Source: Cryptomeria japonica (Eukaryota > Streptophyta > Pinopsida > Cupressales > Cupressaceae). From it: a stretch of 64,000 nucleotides of DNA. Within the stretch, counting starts at the first letter, position 1. Each line of letters begins with the position of its first letter. The notes beneath the pieces were generated by a model, which searched no databases, had not been told where the DNA came from, and saw only the letters and a program-made list of their open reading frames with translations. Position numbers and translations under genes: made by a program. The DNA lies in NCBI RefSeq assembly GCF_030272615.1, contig NC_081411.1, positions 180,814,977-180,878,976 on the forward strand, read 5' to 3'. Positions 1 to 12,071 of this stretch are shown here, piece by piece.

Positions 1-514
1 TATGCCAGAATAGACAACCATGTGAACCCGCACAAGGCAGACATTATTTACATTCCAGCCTTTAGTTCTACAGCTCATTTAATCTGCTCCCGTTACGTTG
101 AACTTCTCGTATTCCTTGGCGCGTTATGTGCTCTGTACTTTTCATACTATCTTTCTATAAGTCTTGCACGTCATTTCACTCCAGTTGTTTTCTGTCTTGA
201 CAGGAAGAAAAGCAGAATAGATAGCCATTACCGGCGTGTTATGTGGGGAAAAGGCATGTAAAGCAGGGTAGACAGACATGCACCGGTTAAACCAAAAAGA
301 TAGGCGTGGGTCTCATACTGAGATTACTTTCTCCTCCATTTTCTTTCTGAGAAAGAACTTGGAAGTGATCAAGCCATCAAATTGTGGCCACTTGTTAAGG
401 AAAAGTCGGCTTTCTGGAAGATTCCGTTTTAACATTTTTTGAATTAGACGCGTTTTAGGTTTACCGTTTATGAGATAAATAGTTCAGGTTTACAAAAGAA
501 AAAGAAATCAGAGT
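1..514. other. left flank, no gene recognised
   Basis: This stretch is somewhat more GC-rich than the rest of the window and holds no convincing coding region; the one short open frame at 22-261 resembles nothing I know. If the 5' LTR of element A had the length of its 3' LTR (1081 bp), most of this stretch would be LTR. By eye, however, it does not match the left 640 bp of the 3' LTR. It may be a diverged or recombined U3, or a different sequence joined to the LTR. Confidence 0.5.
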
Positions 515-968
515 ACAGTAGAATCAAATCCCTTAACTAGGTAAGATCTAACAAGATTCAATGTATAAATCTTTTAACAGGGTGATCTATTAGTTTGGAT
601 TCTAAACTCCTTCACCGAGGTTACTCCTAACAGGGCACTACTCCTAAAAGGGTATAAGCTTCTAATCAAGCTTTGAGATCTCTAACAAGATTCACTCCTA
701 TCAAAAGCACTTTGTAGACCTTAACCAGTCAGTTATCTATTACTGCAGATAGTTAACTTGTGAGTTCCATCTCATCGTGGTTTTTACCAATTTGGGTTTT
801 CGACGTACAAACACTTGTGTTATGGTGGATGTTGTTATATCATTTTGGATTACATGCATTGTGTATAAAAACTTTGTTAAGTTCATCTACCGGTTAGTGT
901 TTAAAGTAGTTTGATTTTTTGTGTCACTGATTCACCCCCCCCCCTCTCAGTGATTTTCAAGTCCATCA
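515..968 (+). repeat. 5' LTR of element A, right part (R/U5)
   Basis: This segment aligns by eye with about 14790-15249, the right part of the 3' LTR. Shared blocks include the series of CTAACAAGATT / TTAACAGGG motifs, the GTGGTTTTT...TTGGGTTTTC module, the phrase around 'cttgtgttatggtggatg' and the C-rich end before CTCTCAGTG. It ends in CA at 967-968, two bases before a primer binding site. The start is set only by where the similarity to the 3' LTR becomes visible. Confidence 0.85.
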
Positions 969-970
969 AT

Positions 971-982
971 TAGTATCAGAGC
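971..982 (+). other. primer binding site of element A
   Basis: TAGTATCAGAGC starts two bases after the LTR. It matches the tRNA-iMet PBS core TGGTATCAGAGC with a single G-to-A change. This is the site where an initiator tRNA would prime minus-strand DNA synthesis. Confidence 0.85.
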
Positions 983-991
983 CTAACTTAT

Positions 992-2325
992 TTGAAGCCT
1001 AATCGCTTAGAAGGGAGCCTTGAAACCACCATGGGGGACATGAGCTACTTTGAGATGGCTAGAGAACTAAAAGCCAACAGAAATGAGCTTCAAAACCTAA
1101 GGGTCAAACTAAAAGTTTCTCAAGTCAAAAGGAGAGAGATAACCGAACAACTAGTAGAGATATCTGATAATATTTCTTCAGATGAAGCCAATATTGATGC
1201 TTTAGCAGACGAAGTTGAAAAGTTAAATGGTGACAAACTGAATCTGAGGAGAGAGATATAAGGTCTTACTATCCGCATGAGTCAGGAAATAGAAGCTAGA
1301 AGAGCTGCTGAAGATCTTATCAAAGAAAGAGATCAAGAGATTGTCAAGATCAAGCGAGAAACTGCCATTATGCATAACATTTGATTGCTGAAAGAGAAGA
1401 AAAGGAGAACCTGCAGCTAGATCTTGAACTTGCATCATCTCTAAAAGAGAACCTGTCAAAGTATAATGAAGATCTCACAAACCAGCTTACTGAAGCCAAT
1501 GAGAAATTGGAGAAGTTCATCAAGAGTTCTACCATGCTAGAAGAATAAATTCGATCACAAAGAATGAAGGGTGATATCTCTGGACTTGGTTTTCACACAA
1601 CTGAAAAAGGTGAATCCTCCAGTATAGAGAGCAACAATCTTAACAACAAATCTGCTCCTAAGATCAACAAGCCTATTGATAAGAAGGTCTTTAAACATGT
1701 TTGTTTTATTTGCCATAAACCTGGTCACACTGCAAATGTTTGTAGAGATAGACCTAATAGAAATGCAAGTTACAATACTAATGCTAGGTATGTGTCCAAG
1801 AAATTTGAAGGTCATTGCTTCACATGTAGAATGTATGGACATAGATTTGTTGAGTAAAAATATGGAGCAAACAATCCTATACCACACATGCATCCAAGAC
1901 CAAATGGTGACCGGATGGGGAATTTTGACAAATGGGTAAACCTGAACTGGCAAAAATCCTACGAAAATCGGTTTAGTCCATTTGAGATGAAAAAGGCAAC
2001 AAATTTTATTTGCACCATCTGTAATAACTTTGGTCATGTGGCTATGAACTGCAGAAGAAGAATAGGAAGAGGAAATGCAGGACCTTGGAGATCATCTGGT
2101 ATGTCCTATTATCACTATAACAAACCGAGGCACTTAGCAAAATTTTGTAGATCCAGAAACAACAAACTGGTAAACTCTTCTAAAGATCAAAAGGGAAAGA
2201 AAAAAGTTAATATTGAAGAAACCGGAGAGGAAATGAATCATATTCGGAAGAAGAAAAGTGTTGACTCACCTAGAGAAGAAATTGTTCCTTCGCCCAATGA
2301 AGAGAAACCTGCACTAGTGACTTAA
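992..2325 (+). pseudogene. ORF1 (gag-like) of element A, broken
   Basis: This is the first ORF of element A, beginning just after the PBS. The N-terminal half is rich in E, K, L and Q with the spacing of a coiled coil (ELKANRNELQNLRVKL and similar). An ochre stop lies at 1259-1261, a frameshift near 1380 and another stop near 1546. The frame used from 1564 then carries CCHC zinc knuckles: CFICHKPGHTANVC (from about 1702), a truncated CFTCRMYGH, CTICNNFGHVAMNC near 2010 and a damaged YYHYNKPRHLAKFC near 2110. In known retrotransposons such a protein packages element RNA in the particle through its knuckles. The layout matches ORF1 of element B. A likely nonfunctional copy. Confidence 0.85.
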
Positions 2326-2779
2326 GCCTTTTTATATGGGTAAGGGGAACTTAACGGTTAAAATACCTCCGGACCCCTTGAGAAAAATGAGTAGGAAAAA
2401 ATTTTTGAAACATGAAATTTTGGTAACTTTTTGTCAACATGTTATCAACCATTTTTCCACTTGAGCGATAAAATTAGGGTTTGTAACCCTAAACGGGCAA
2501 GCATTTAATGTAGTAGGTAAAAAGAATAAAAGCAAGTTTTACTCTGTCATTTTTACCCTAACGCATTCGAGAAAGAAATTTGAAGCACTTGCAGAGCTGA
2601 AAAAAGATTGTTTTGCTATAAATTACTGATTTTTTTCGTGATTTATGAAATTTAGCTGAATTGAAGGTTGCACAAGGTCGAACTGGTGTGCACTTGGGCA
2701 TTTCAACCAGTAAATGGGGCAACGTGCGTGAAACAAGGTATTTCTTTAAACATACCACTTTGAATCTTGTTCATTTGGA
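2326..2779 (+). other. ORF1-ORF2 spacer of element A
   Basis: About 450 bases with no coding potential that I trust. Elements B, C and D have a comparable 370-520-base gap between their two ORFs. The repeated spacing suggests that ORF2 is expressed separately, for example from a spliced or subgenomic RNA or by internal initiation. That is inference. Confidence 0.6.
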
Positions 2780-5549
2780 ATGACATCAACTTCAAAGTCT
2801 ATAGAGAGGTTAATGATTACTTCTGAGCCTATGGAAACTGCAGTGGAAGAACAAATTGTGTCTTATAATGCATCATCACAAGTTCCGAGTGGTGTTTTGG
2901 TCAAAGATGATTTGTCTAGTTATATTGACTACAAGCTAGAAGACTTAGGGTCTCTATACATTTACACACAATTGAAATCACTCTATGATGAGAAAGGTAA
3001 GATTAAGACAAAGTATGCTAGGGTTTTCAAAAAAGGTTTTCATAATGCCGCTTACTTTCTTGAAGATTTTAAGGATGAGCATATCAAAATTATTTTGAGT
3101 AGAGTTCATGGAGAGAATATGTATTTAGAGAGAACTCACACAATAACTAAGGAAGCCATTTAGGCTATGACTGGCTATTTCTCAACCGATGAAGTAACTG
3201 AGCTAAGAGAAATTTCAAACGATATTGTCTTCAATTTAACCGGTTCTACATCTGATGGGCATGCTTTTTCCATTAACAACATTAAAGACCCTACAATAAA
3301 ACTAGTAGCAATGGTGATAGGCTACCGAGTATTTTACTCCAGTAGACTTAACAGTGTTCCTTCAACAACAGTTCATACAACTCACAAAATGATTATTGAT
3401 AATGCAAATTATGATCTCTCTAAAGCTATCAGGAGATAATTGTTTTTGAATTTGAAATCTATCAAGAAGGATACTAGTTTGAAATTCAAGTTTGGTCAGC
3501 TATTAGTTGGTCTATTCTTTTATTTTCAGAACTTTCTACTAGGAATTGGAGACATTGAGTGGTCAAAGGACTCACTGGTCTCGACACAAATTAAGAACAA
3601 CATCAAGGATATAAAGAATACTTTCCCTGCTGCCATGAATAAGTATTTCAATGAGTATGAGAATGAGACTACCAGAAGAAGTGGTAAAACACTTTGAAAA
3701 GGATATAATCTTCATTGTTACCACTGATTTTTGCCTAATGCAAGCAATTGAGCCAAGAGAGGAAGAAATGGAAGACATGAGTTATGAGGTAAACTATGAT
3801 CTACTGGTTGGTTATGCTAATACCCTATTAGCATCACCTAAAGAAAAAAAGAAGGCAAAATTGGACATTGTGATAATCCAAGATGCACCTGCATAAACCA
3901 GTACTGCACCTATTAAAAGTGCAATAGGAAAAAATAAAATTTTTGATGAAGAATATCCAACAATAAAGAGTAATAGGGTTACCAGGAGTGTCCTAACCAA
4001 AAAGGAACCAAAACCCAAAGTATATATTAAGAAGAAGACAAAGAAGAGAGGCAAAAAATTAATTTTGCAACTAGAGTCAGAGGGAACAAATTCTAATGAA
4101 GAACCAAAGAAGGAAAAAGCAACCGGCAGAATATCCAAGAAGGTAAAGGTAGTGTCAAAGGCAACTAGACCTATTGATATAGTTGCTTACAAATCAAATA
4201 CTCATTTTGAAAGAACAATGAAGACACTAGGGAGGAATAGGTTTGACAATGTCAAAGAATATTTTGATTCCTTCACTAAAGATGAGAGAGAAAGTGATTC
4301 AATAGGTAATCACTCATTTGTGTCATTATAGTAGATTTCCACATGATCTAGAAAAAGCTATTTCAATCTCTTTGTATAATATTCTTTTAGATAAATGGGA
4401 GGAAGCTATAAAATTGGAAAAATAAATTCTTGATCAAATATTTGTACAATATTTTCCCAATTTATCTACAGATGGAATTAGTGCTTTAGTTAATCAGTAC
4501 AAAGCACATTTTTCTTTCAAAGCAAGAAGATTGAAGCTTCTTAATGGTAAAAAGGTAATTATTGAAACTAAGACACATCAGACAGCTTGTGGAATAAAAA
4601 AGATGGAAGATCTCATCCTTTCTTCTAAGAATAAGGATAAAGAAGAGATAGCTGATGATGTTAATAGACTAAAAATGGATGAAGAGGAGATTATTCAACC
4701 TGATGAGGTCTATCCTCTCAATAAAAAGGATGATTACATTATTCATGTTGTTAATGATGTTCAGAACATAGTTGACCTATCTGGAGATAACACTGCACTA
4801 GATATGGATCCTTCGGCAAATGTTGATATACAGGTTACCTTAGTTGAACAACCAACAACTCAACTAAAAGTGTAAAATCTACTGGAAACTGAACAACTAG
4901 AGAAACCCCAATTTCCACTGGTCATTCAAGTAATTCAGAAGGAGACTACTGAAAATGTTGTCACACAGTCCTCTGAAAAGAAAACAAAGAAGAATACAGA
5001 GAAAGCAATCATTAAGGTTGTATCCTCTGAACCAGTAAAGAAGAAGCAACTTGATGAGTATGATGATGATTCTCTAAGTATTTCAGGACTTATTGATATG
5101 GACAATTTGAGTGCATCATAAATGATGAAGATTGCAAGTGTCATGCAATCTAGAGCGCATAAGAAGAGACTAAAAGAGAAAAAGGTTGAAGGACAGAGAA
5201 TTCAGATTGTGGTAGATACTTTATCTGGTCTACTACCAGAAACATCTATAGCACATCTATCTACACCTATTTACAAACTTGGTCAATTAGTTGCAGATGC
5301 ATCTGATCAAATCAAGTCACTAGAAGATGCTGCTCAATTGTATGCTGAAAAGAGTCACAAGAAGAAATATGGAGAAAAATTGGCAAAGGATATTGATAGT
5401 GGAAAAATGGTTCTATCTCACAATAAAAGTCTATTGAGTAAAGCTATTGAAATAGGAGGAAGTATCTTGCTTCTACCTCCAATGCTACTTTCTTTTATTT
5501 TGACATTTCAAAAAGTCAAACTGAAACAGAGAAAGAAATGGTAAGGATA
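2780..5549 (+). pseudogene. ORF2 of element A, 5' part (unknown function), broken
   Basis: The start is ATG at 2780 (MTSTSKSIERLM). The N-terminal domain carries blocks shared with ORF2 of B, C and D: LSRVHGENMYL...TITKEAI; FKFGQLLVGLFFYF followed by IEW; and FCLMQAIEPR...SYEV. In-frame stops lie at 3161-3163, 3437-3439 and 3894-3896, with frameshifts near 3660 and 4340-4530. After the domain comes a lysine-rich basic linker (about 3960-4160), then acidic and helical regions. Element B interrupts the frame at 5549, and it resumes at 13562. No catalytic motif is visible and I do not recognise the family. It is not gag, protease, RT, RNase H or integrase. Confidence 0.8.
5545..5549 (+). repeat. 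target-site duplication of element B, left copy
   Basis: GGATA immediately precedes the TG of the left LTR and is repeated exactly at 13557-13561. Confidence 0.95.
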
Positions 5550-6742
5550 TGTTACTAATTACTAAGTTGTCATTAGTTATATGCCCAAAGTCTTCCTATA
5601 TACTCTAGTCGGTTAATACTACCGAAATGTCCAGTCGATAATTACTAAGGCTATCAGTGTTGGTTACAGAAGAGAGACTAGTCACTGAGATGAGACACAC
5701 CGAGTTGTCTGCCGAGTAAAGTTCTTATGCCTACCGAGAAGCAAAGAAGGTATACCGAGTTAATCTGAACTGAGTGGAAATGTGTTACCAGATTCAATGA
5801 ACCTGGACACATATGTGAAACATGTTACAAGATTCGAGAACATGGAACCGTTATTACATAGGAAATTGCATTTAAAGATTTTGTATGATTTTGAGGAATT
5901 TTATCCAATGAAATAATTTCTATGTTTATTCATTCAATAAAACATGTTTGTATGATCAAAGCATGTACAAATCACCGTCTCATAGATCTATATATACAAA
6001 ATGTTTTGAGTATCTAAAGACAAGGGGAAAAAATGAGATAAAAATGAAAACCATGAGAGAAGATAAGATGTGATGATTGACAGAGATATTCAAAGGTCAC
6101 CGAGAAGGTTTTCAGAGAATAGTTTAAGGGACAGAATATGTAGAAGTGGTTACTGAGTTGATTTATCAATTACCGAGGTATGCTATGAGCAAGGTAATTA
6201 CATATTGAGCACATAGAGTTTGCTATAACATTTCAGATGTAAAGTTGTAGATGTTTTGTAAAGATTTTGATTGAATTATTTGAGTTGTGTTAGAAACCTT
6301 TAACAGGGTAAAAGACTCTAACAAAGTCTATAAATTGTAAAGCCTTTAACTAGGTACACCATTTTGTAAAAGTGTTTGTAAAATCCTTTAGCAAGGTAGA
6401 GATAAAGATCTTGATACTCCTAACAGGGTAAGTTATCATAAATAGCTAAACATGTAGCTCTAACCGAGCAATCTTGATTATTGCAGTAGTGAAGTTATGG
6501 GTGCCATCCCCACTGCAGTTTTTCTCTCTAACCAAGAGTTTCTACGTAACCAAAAATCTTTTGAGTTATGGAGTGAAATTTGTATGGATGTTATTTCTAT
6601 GATTATGTTTCAGCATTACATAATATGAGATCAACAATATTCAGTTTGTGTTTACCAGTAAAATTGTTTTTAAAGAAAAGTTTTGAAGTACCGATTCACC
6701 CCTCCCCTCTCAGTACATTAGCTTTTGTAGTCGGATCTAACA
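5550..6742 (+). repeat. 5' LTR of element B
   Basis: Begins TGTTACTAATTACTAAG and ends CTAACA. It contains a TATA-like box at 5989-5996, then a set of spaced motifs such as TTTAACAGGGTA and CTCCTAACAGGGTA (6299-6430). Next is the module CCGCAGTTTTTCTCTCT-like near 6510-6530, and CACCCCTCCCCTCTCAGTAC near the end. Confidence 0.93.
5989..5996 (+). promoter_or_regulatory. candidate TATA box of the element B LTR
   Basis: TATATATA follows 'cagatc'-like sequence about 440 bases into the LTR. The same site in the 3' LTR (12804-12813) reads TATATATATA. If used, transcription (start of R) would begin roughly 25-35 bases downstream. Position and conservation between LTRs are seen; function is inferred. 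Confidence 0.5.
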
Positions 6743-6744
6743 AT

Positions 6745-6756
6745 TGGTATCAGAGC
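6745..6756 (+). other. primer binding site of element B
   Basis: TGGTATCAGAGC is an exact match to the tRNA-iMet PBS core, two bases after the LTR end at 6742. Confidence 0.95.
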
Positions 6757-6804
6757 TCTACTCTTGGTAAAAGGATTAACAACCTAAATAGAAAGATCCT
6801 ATAA

Positions 6805-8160
6805 ATGGAAGGCTATAAACAATCACACAGAATTGTGAATCTTCAAGAAGAATTGGATCATGCTAATCAAGTGATTGCAGATATGCAGAGACAAATGCAA
6901 AGATCACTGAAAGTCAAAATAAGGTTGTTTGATGATTTACAGGACTCACAAGAGTTGGTGGAACAAATTGAGACATCATCTGAGAACAACATATCAGAAG
7001 AATCTGAAGAAATGATTGTAGAACTGAAAGAAAAGAACAAAGCACTGAATGAACAACTAAAAGCAATGAGAAGGGAACATGAGTATTTTAGCACCCAAAT
7101 GACTGAAAATCTTGATGCATTTAGAACAACTGAAGATAATATGCAAAATATAGAAAGAGAAAAACAACAACTAGAAGCAATGGTGTCTGAAAAGAATGAT
7201 GAAATATCAAGGATGACTGGAGTTCAACATAATCTGTCTGATCAATTGGGTTATGCACATCATGAAGTGACTCTAAAAGAAAATGAGAATCAAGCATTGA
7301 AACTTGAATTATCAAGATTGACTGATGAACTTGAAGCAAAAAAGAAGTCAAAAGAAACATTGAAAAAAAGTTATGAAGCGTCAAGAATGTTTGATGAGCA
7401 ACTAAACATAAGATCACCCAACAAATCTGTAGGACTCGGTTATAAAAGAAACAACTCTATCAAGAAAGGGATCAACACCACTGAGAAAGGAGAATCATCA
7501 AAAAGAGCTGGAAACAAAGATAAGATGAAAAATAAGAAGCCTATTTGCAACTACTGTGGAAAACAAGGACATATTGCCAATGTTTGTCGGATAAAAAAAG
7601 ATAAGCAACCGAATGTAACTAGGTCTGATGGTTATTGTTACAATTGCAATAAGTATGGTCACACATCTAAACAATGTAGGACAAAGTCTATTAACAATTA
7701 TCAGAAGGCAAAATTCAAGGGGTTTTGCAAAAATTGCAATAGATATGGACACAATACCGAGAAGTGTTGGTTTAAGAAGAAAAATGATATGTCATCTCCA
7801 CATCGAGCAAATACTAGAAGCTACCGAACTCAGATAGATCTCAATCGACAATATACTTCACTACCATGGGATTACAATACAAGAATATGGTGTGACTGTT
7901 GTGGATAATATAGACATATAAGTGCTAACTGTATGATAAGGTTTGGAATGAACAATCGGAGATCATGGAGAAATCCTAGAATGGCATGCTTTCATTGTCA
8001 CAAAGTTGGACACTTGGCTAAAGACTGCAGAGATCAAGCTAGAGGAGATATTGAGGAGATAAGAAGCAAATTACATAAATTTTGGAAAAAGAAGGAAAAT
8101 GGGTCAATTAATGAAGAAAGCACCTTACCTACCAGGTTAGGTGCATCTACTTCAAATTAA
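6805..8160 (+). CDS. ORF1 (gag-like): coiled coil plus five CCHC knuckles, one internal stop
   Basis: The start is ATG at 6805, 49 bases after the PBS. About 451 codons lie in one frame, with a single TAA at 7906-7908. Residues 1-200 are an extended charged heptad-like region, a likely coiled coil for self-assembly. Five CX2CX4HX4C knuckles follow: CNYCGKQGHIANVC (248-261), CYNCNKYGHTSKQC (278-291), CKNCNRYGHNTEKC (308-321), one containing the stop codon (363-376) and CFHCHKVGHLAKDC (395-408). Knuckles of this type bind RNA in retroelement nucleocapsids. Most LTR elements have one or two, so five is high. No Ty1/copia gag domain (UBN2-like) is evident between coil and knuckles. This is the best-preserved ORF1 in the window. 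A single mutation makes it a pseudogene formally. Confidence 0.85.
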
Positions 8161-8682
8161 TCAATAAAGGTATGAATGGACTGCATTTTCACAAGGTTAG
8201 ATCTTAACAGTTCCTATTTAATCATGTACATAATTCCAAAATCTGCATAGCTAAGATGCGATAACATTTTTTTCAAATTTCATCTAGACTTTTGAATTAC
8301 TAGAGAAGTCGGTAAATGTATTAAACCTGTCTAGTCGGTAAAAGCATATAAGGGAGATAGTTGGTTTAGTGGAGCTCGATGCATTTAATGCTTATTATAC
8401 CTAACTGCATGAAGCCCGATAAGGTCAAGGATGTATTTAAAGTACTATGCGCAGTCATTTTTCACTTAACCAGATTTCAAAGAGTAGAGCTAAGTGAATC
8501 AAAGGAGATCAAACATTTCCAAGAGAGAATTCAAGGTATTTTACATAATCTAAAAAGCATTTTCAAGAAAGTTAACTGATCAAAATCAGTTGTGAATATT
8601 TGCATAGTATTTACTAAGTTGGAAGCATTTTCTGGTTATTTGAAACCCTAAGCTATTTCATAAGTAGAATTTCAAGTTTGAA
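8161..8682 (+). other. ORF1-ORF2 spacer of element B
   Basis: About 520 bases with no credible ORF. It carries 'agtcggtaaa' phrases at about 8310 and 8333 that resemble motifs in the LTR. Elements A, C and D have a similar gap at the same place. Confidence 0.6.
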
Positions 8683-11600
8683 ATGGCTCCTAAGGTGCGA
8701 AAACCCGTTGTAGTTGAGACCATTGAGAAGCCGTCATTGAAATACACCTTACCTCCCAAAGTGGCATCTGAACCCAATGAGAAAACTGCATTCTCTCTTA
8801 TTCTGGATAGGGTTCTGTTAATAATAGAAGATGTTAGATTTTATACTAAGTGTTGTGTTGAAGAGCTAGGTCATACTGAAATTAAGGATATGTATGATGC
8901 ATTGTGCACCGATGGAATCCTGGATAGAAAGTTTGAGCATATCAAAGTTAAGGGATTGACCGAAGCCCTAACCTATCCTCGAGTTTTCAAACCCCAATGG
9001 GTCAAATTTGTCTTGAGTAGAGTGCATGATGATTTTATTTGGTTAGAGGATCAACCTTTCAAGATCACCAAGGAGATTATTCACATAATAACTAGATACC
9101 CTATATTTGACCATGCCCGAGCACAGAAGATGATTTCACAAAAGGAATTGATAACATTAACCGGAGTTGAGTCTGATTGCAGAGGTCTTAAGTTGAACAA
9201 TGTAACTGATGCAGAACTCAATTTTGCAATTAGAGTTATTGGTTATTGTTTCTTCCAATCGGCAAGAGAAAACAATGTACCGTGTGTAGCTATAGATTTG
9301 GCCTATAAAATTATGAAAAAGGGTATGAAAATTGATTTATGTGAAGTGTTGTTGAAGAATCTTTTTGAAAATCTCAACACAATAAGGAAACCGAAGAAGA
9401 ATAATATTGCTAACACACTAAAGTTTGGGTCACTCTTAGTGTGTATGTTCTTCTACTTTAAGAAATTCTTTCCATCTATCGGTAACATCATTTGGGAATT
9501 ACACCGACCAATCACCCATCAGATAAATGATTTCATCAATCAACTAGGTGATAATTTCAATGTAATAATGGATGATTACTTCAATAGTTTTCAGAAAAAG
9601 ATGCATAGCAGGTACAGGATCCCACCTCAGCTAGTTGAAAAATACAAGGATGCTATATGTTTTGAAGTGGATATCGACTACTGTTATGTCAATGCAGTAG
9701 AACCTAGAACTCAATCTTTACCACCTATGGTTTATGAGATAGATTTTGACATTGCTCAATAGCAGATAGATGCCTTTTTGGCACTTCCAAGGCATACTAC
9801 CAAGATCAGGTATGGCACCTATAAAGAGGTAAAAGAAAAAGTAAAAATGAGCATTGTTGTACCGAAGGCTACCAGAAAAGCCACCAAAATGATCAAGGAT
9901 TTAACTAGAAAAATGTGGAGAAGGTTCTACCTCCACACCTACTAAGCCAACAGGTAGGAAAAATGATCAAATTTCAATCGAGGAAAAATTTGAAGCTCAA
10001 GAAGCAACAATTACATTGAGCACCGAGTTACCAAAGGGAAAATTTCTGAAAAGACAGAAATAGGATACAACCAAGGTATTACCGACCCTGCCAGTAAAGC
10101 GACTGAACACTAGATCATCTGCTATGTCACCCGGTAAGAGGCAGAAAAATGTTGAAATGCCTAAGGTTACAAAAACTTATAAAAAGAAGACCAAAAGACT
10201 AATTTTGGATAAAGAGTCAAGTGACATAGAGTCTGAAGATGCAAATAAATTTCCAATTGTAAAAAGGACAAAGGAAGATGTACATAGTATTGACAATTTT
10301 TGTGCAAAATTGAAACAATATGGTGGATTTGGGTCATTTAGATATGTAAAGTATGACTCCAGAACAAAAGAAGAGAAGAGGCAAATAGAAGAGCTAGTAG
10401 TTTGTACACTTCTCAATTTCCGAGTGGTTCCATTGGAATTAACTATTTTTCTTCCAAAAGCATTGTACTCTCATATTGACAATAGATGGAAATATGCTAT
10501 GGACTCGGAGAAGCAAATAAGAGAAATCATTTTGGTACATCTCTTTCTAGATATGTCAGTAGATGATATAAAGATCATTTGAAAAACTACCAGACAAATT
10601 TTCAAGTAAAGCAAAGGACCTTGAAAATGATGAATGGCCTTTATCTTGAAGTAGAAAATGAAACTAAAGACAAATGACAAGAAATATTTAGAATTTAGAC
10701 TGAAGAGCCTCAAGGTGAAGTGGAGCTAGTTGACATCACCGATCAAGATCCTGCTTCCACTATTCAGTTAGATGAGGATATAATGGACACTGAGGCATAG
10801 GAAGAAGAGATGATAGAAGGGAATGCCTATGCCAAATTGGTATCAAGTGAATTAGTTTTGGAATAGGTTAATTCCTATCCTCCTATAAAACAACAAGTTT
10901 TAGCCGAGAAACCTCAGGACACAGATCAAGGTACAGAGGGTCAAAAGGCTACACAAGGTGAATCTACCTCTCAGGCCATCGACGAGCAAACTTCCCAAGT
11001 ACCTTTAAACACTAAAACTATTGCCACTGAGACCCCAAGCAATGAAACACTAAAGGATACAACAGAGGCTATAGGAACTGACAAAAGTGTTGCCTCCACC
11101 GAGCAATATACAGAGGAAGGACAAGCCTCCAAAGCCATTGTACCCATTCAATTAGTGAAGGCATCATCATCAAAGGAGAAGAAAGCAAAGAAGCATAGTT
11201 TCAAGATAGATCTGTCAAATCCTATTGTGTTGTTGAATGTTGACATTGCAAAACTAAAAGGGCAATCACTTATAGAATTCGGTGACGTTTGTAAAGCCAA
11301 AGAAGAGAAGGAAAGACAAATAGCTATTCAGAAGAAGAACCGAGTACTTCAGAAGGTCAAAACATTATTGAGGGACATGCTACCTAAAGCTACCCTAAAT
11401 AAAGATGCTGCCATCCATATGCAACTAGATGAACTACTCACTCAATTAGAAGCATCAGGAGTAGAAGCATCAGAATACCTTAGCAAATTGAAAGAAAAAG
11501 AGCTAACTGCCAAGATGATTGAAGAAGTGCAGAAAGCAATTACTATAGGTAAAACAAAGATTATTGGATTTATTGCTGAGTTGTCCCCTCAACTCAAGCA

Positions 11601-12057
11601 TATTATTTATTTATTCCAACAGTTATGTACATTCTCATTATTTATCAAAGATATCAAGAATAAGACCGAAGTCATTGAAAAAGAGATTACCGATCTCTCA
11701 AATAAATTGACTATTGAGCCAAATTCTATTCAGCATTTTTATACAAAACTACAAAGTCTTATGGCTCAACAGTTAGAACTTCAGAATGAAGAGCACAAAA
11801 TAAGGATGGATATGACTCTTCAAAAATTATTTATTCCCCATTTATCATCAGTTCAAGAGCAGATCAACTGAGCTACCCAATTGTCCACTCAAGCAGAGGG
11901 AATCACTTTAGATGGTTTGATCTCCTCGTTAGCTGATATTACAGCTCATAATTCACTAATGGAAAGTTTCAAGGATGCACTTACCAATGCTCTCACAGAC
12001 ACTCGTATAAAGTATAAATCTATTTTTGATCAGTTGCCCCCACCAAATGGTAACTAG
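8683..12057 (+). pseudogene. ORF2 of element B (unknown function), full length but broken
   Basis: The start is ATG at 8683 and the final stop is at 12055-12057, about 1,125 codons. Residues 1-359 are open. They contain the shared blocks LSRVHDDFIWL...FKITKEIIHII, LKFGSLLVCMFFYFKKF...IIW, and ICFEVDIDYC...NAVEPR...YEIDF. An in-frame TAG at 9760-9762 ends the first segment, and frameshifts follow near 9930-10124 and 10583-10690. A basic linker (about 10124-10210), an acidic T/E/Q-rich linker (about 10720-11150) and an alpha-helical C-terminal part (11155-12057, with one TGA at 11869-11871) complete it. I cannot assign a function. It has no RT, integrase, protease or RNase H motif. A role in particle assembly or in using another element's enzymes is possible but unproven. 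Confidence 0.82.
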
Positions 12058-12071
12058 TTTTGATGTTTATC

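Noticed and set aside
22..261. 79-codon plus-strand frame at the window start
   Set aside because: No motif, no neighbouring coding context and an LTR nearby; probably chance.
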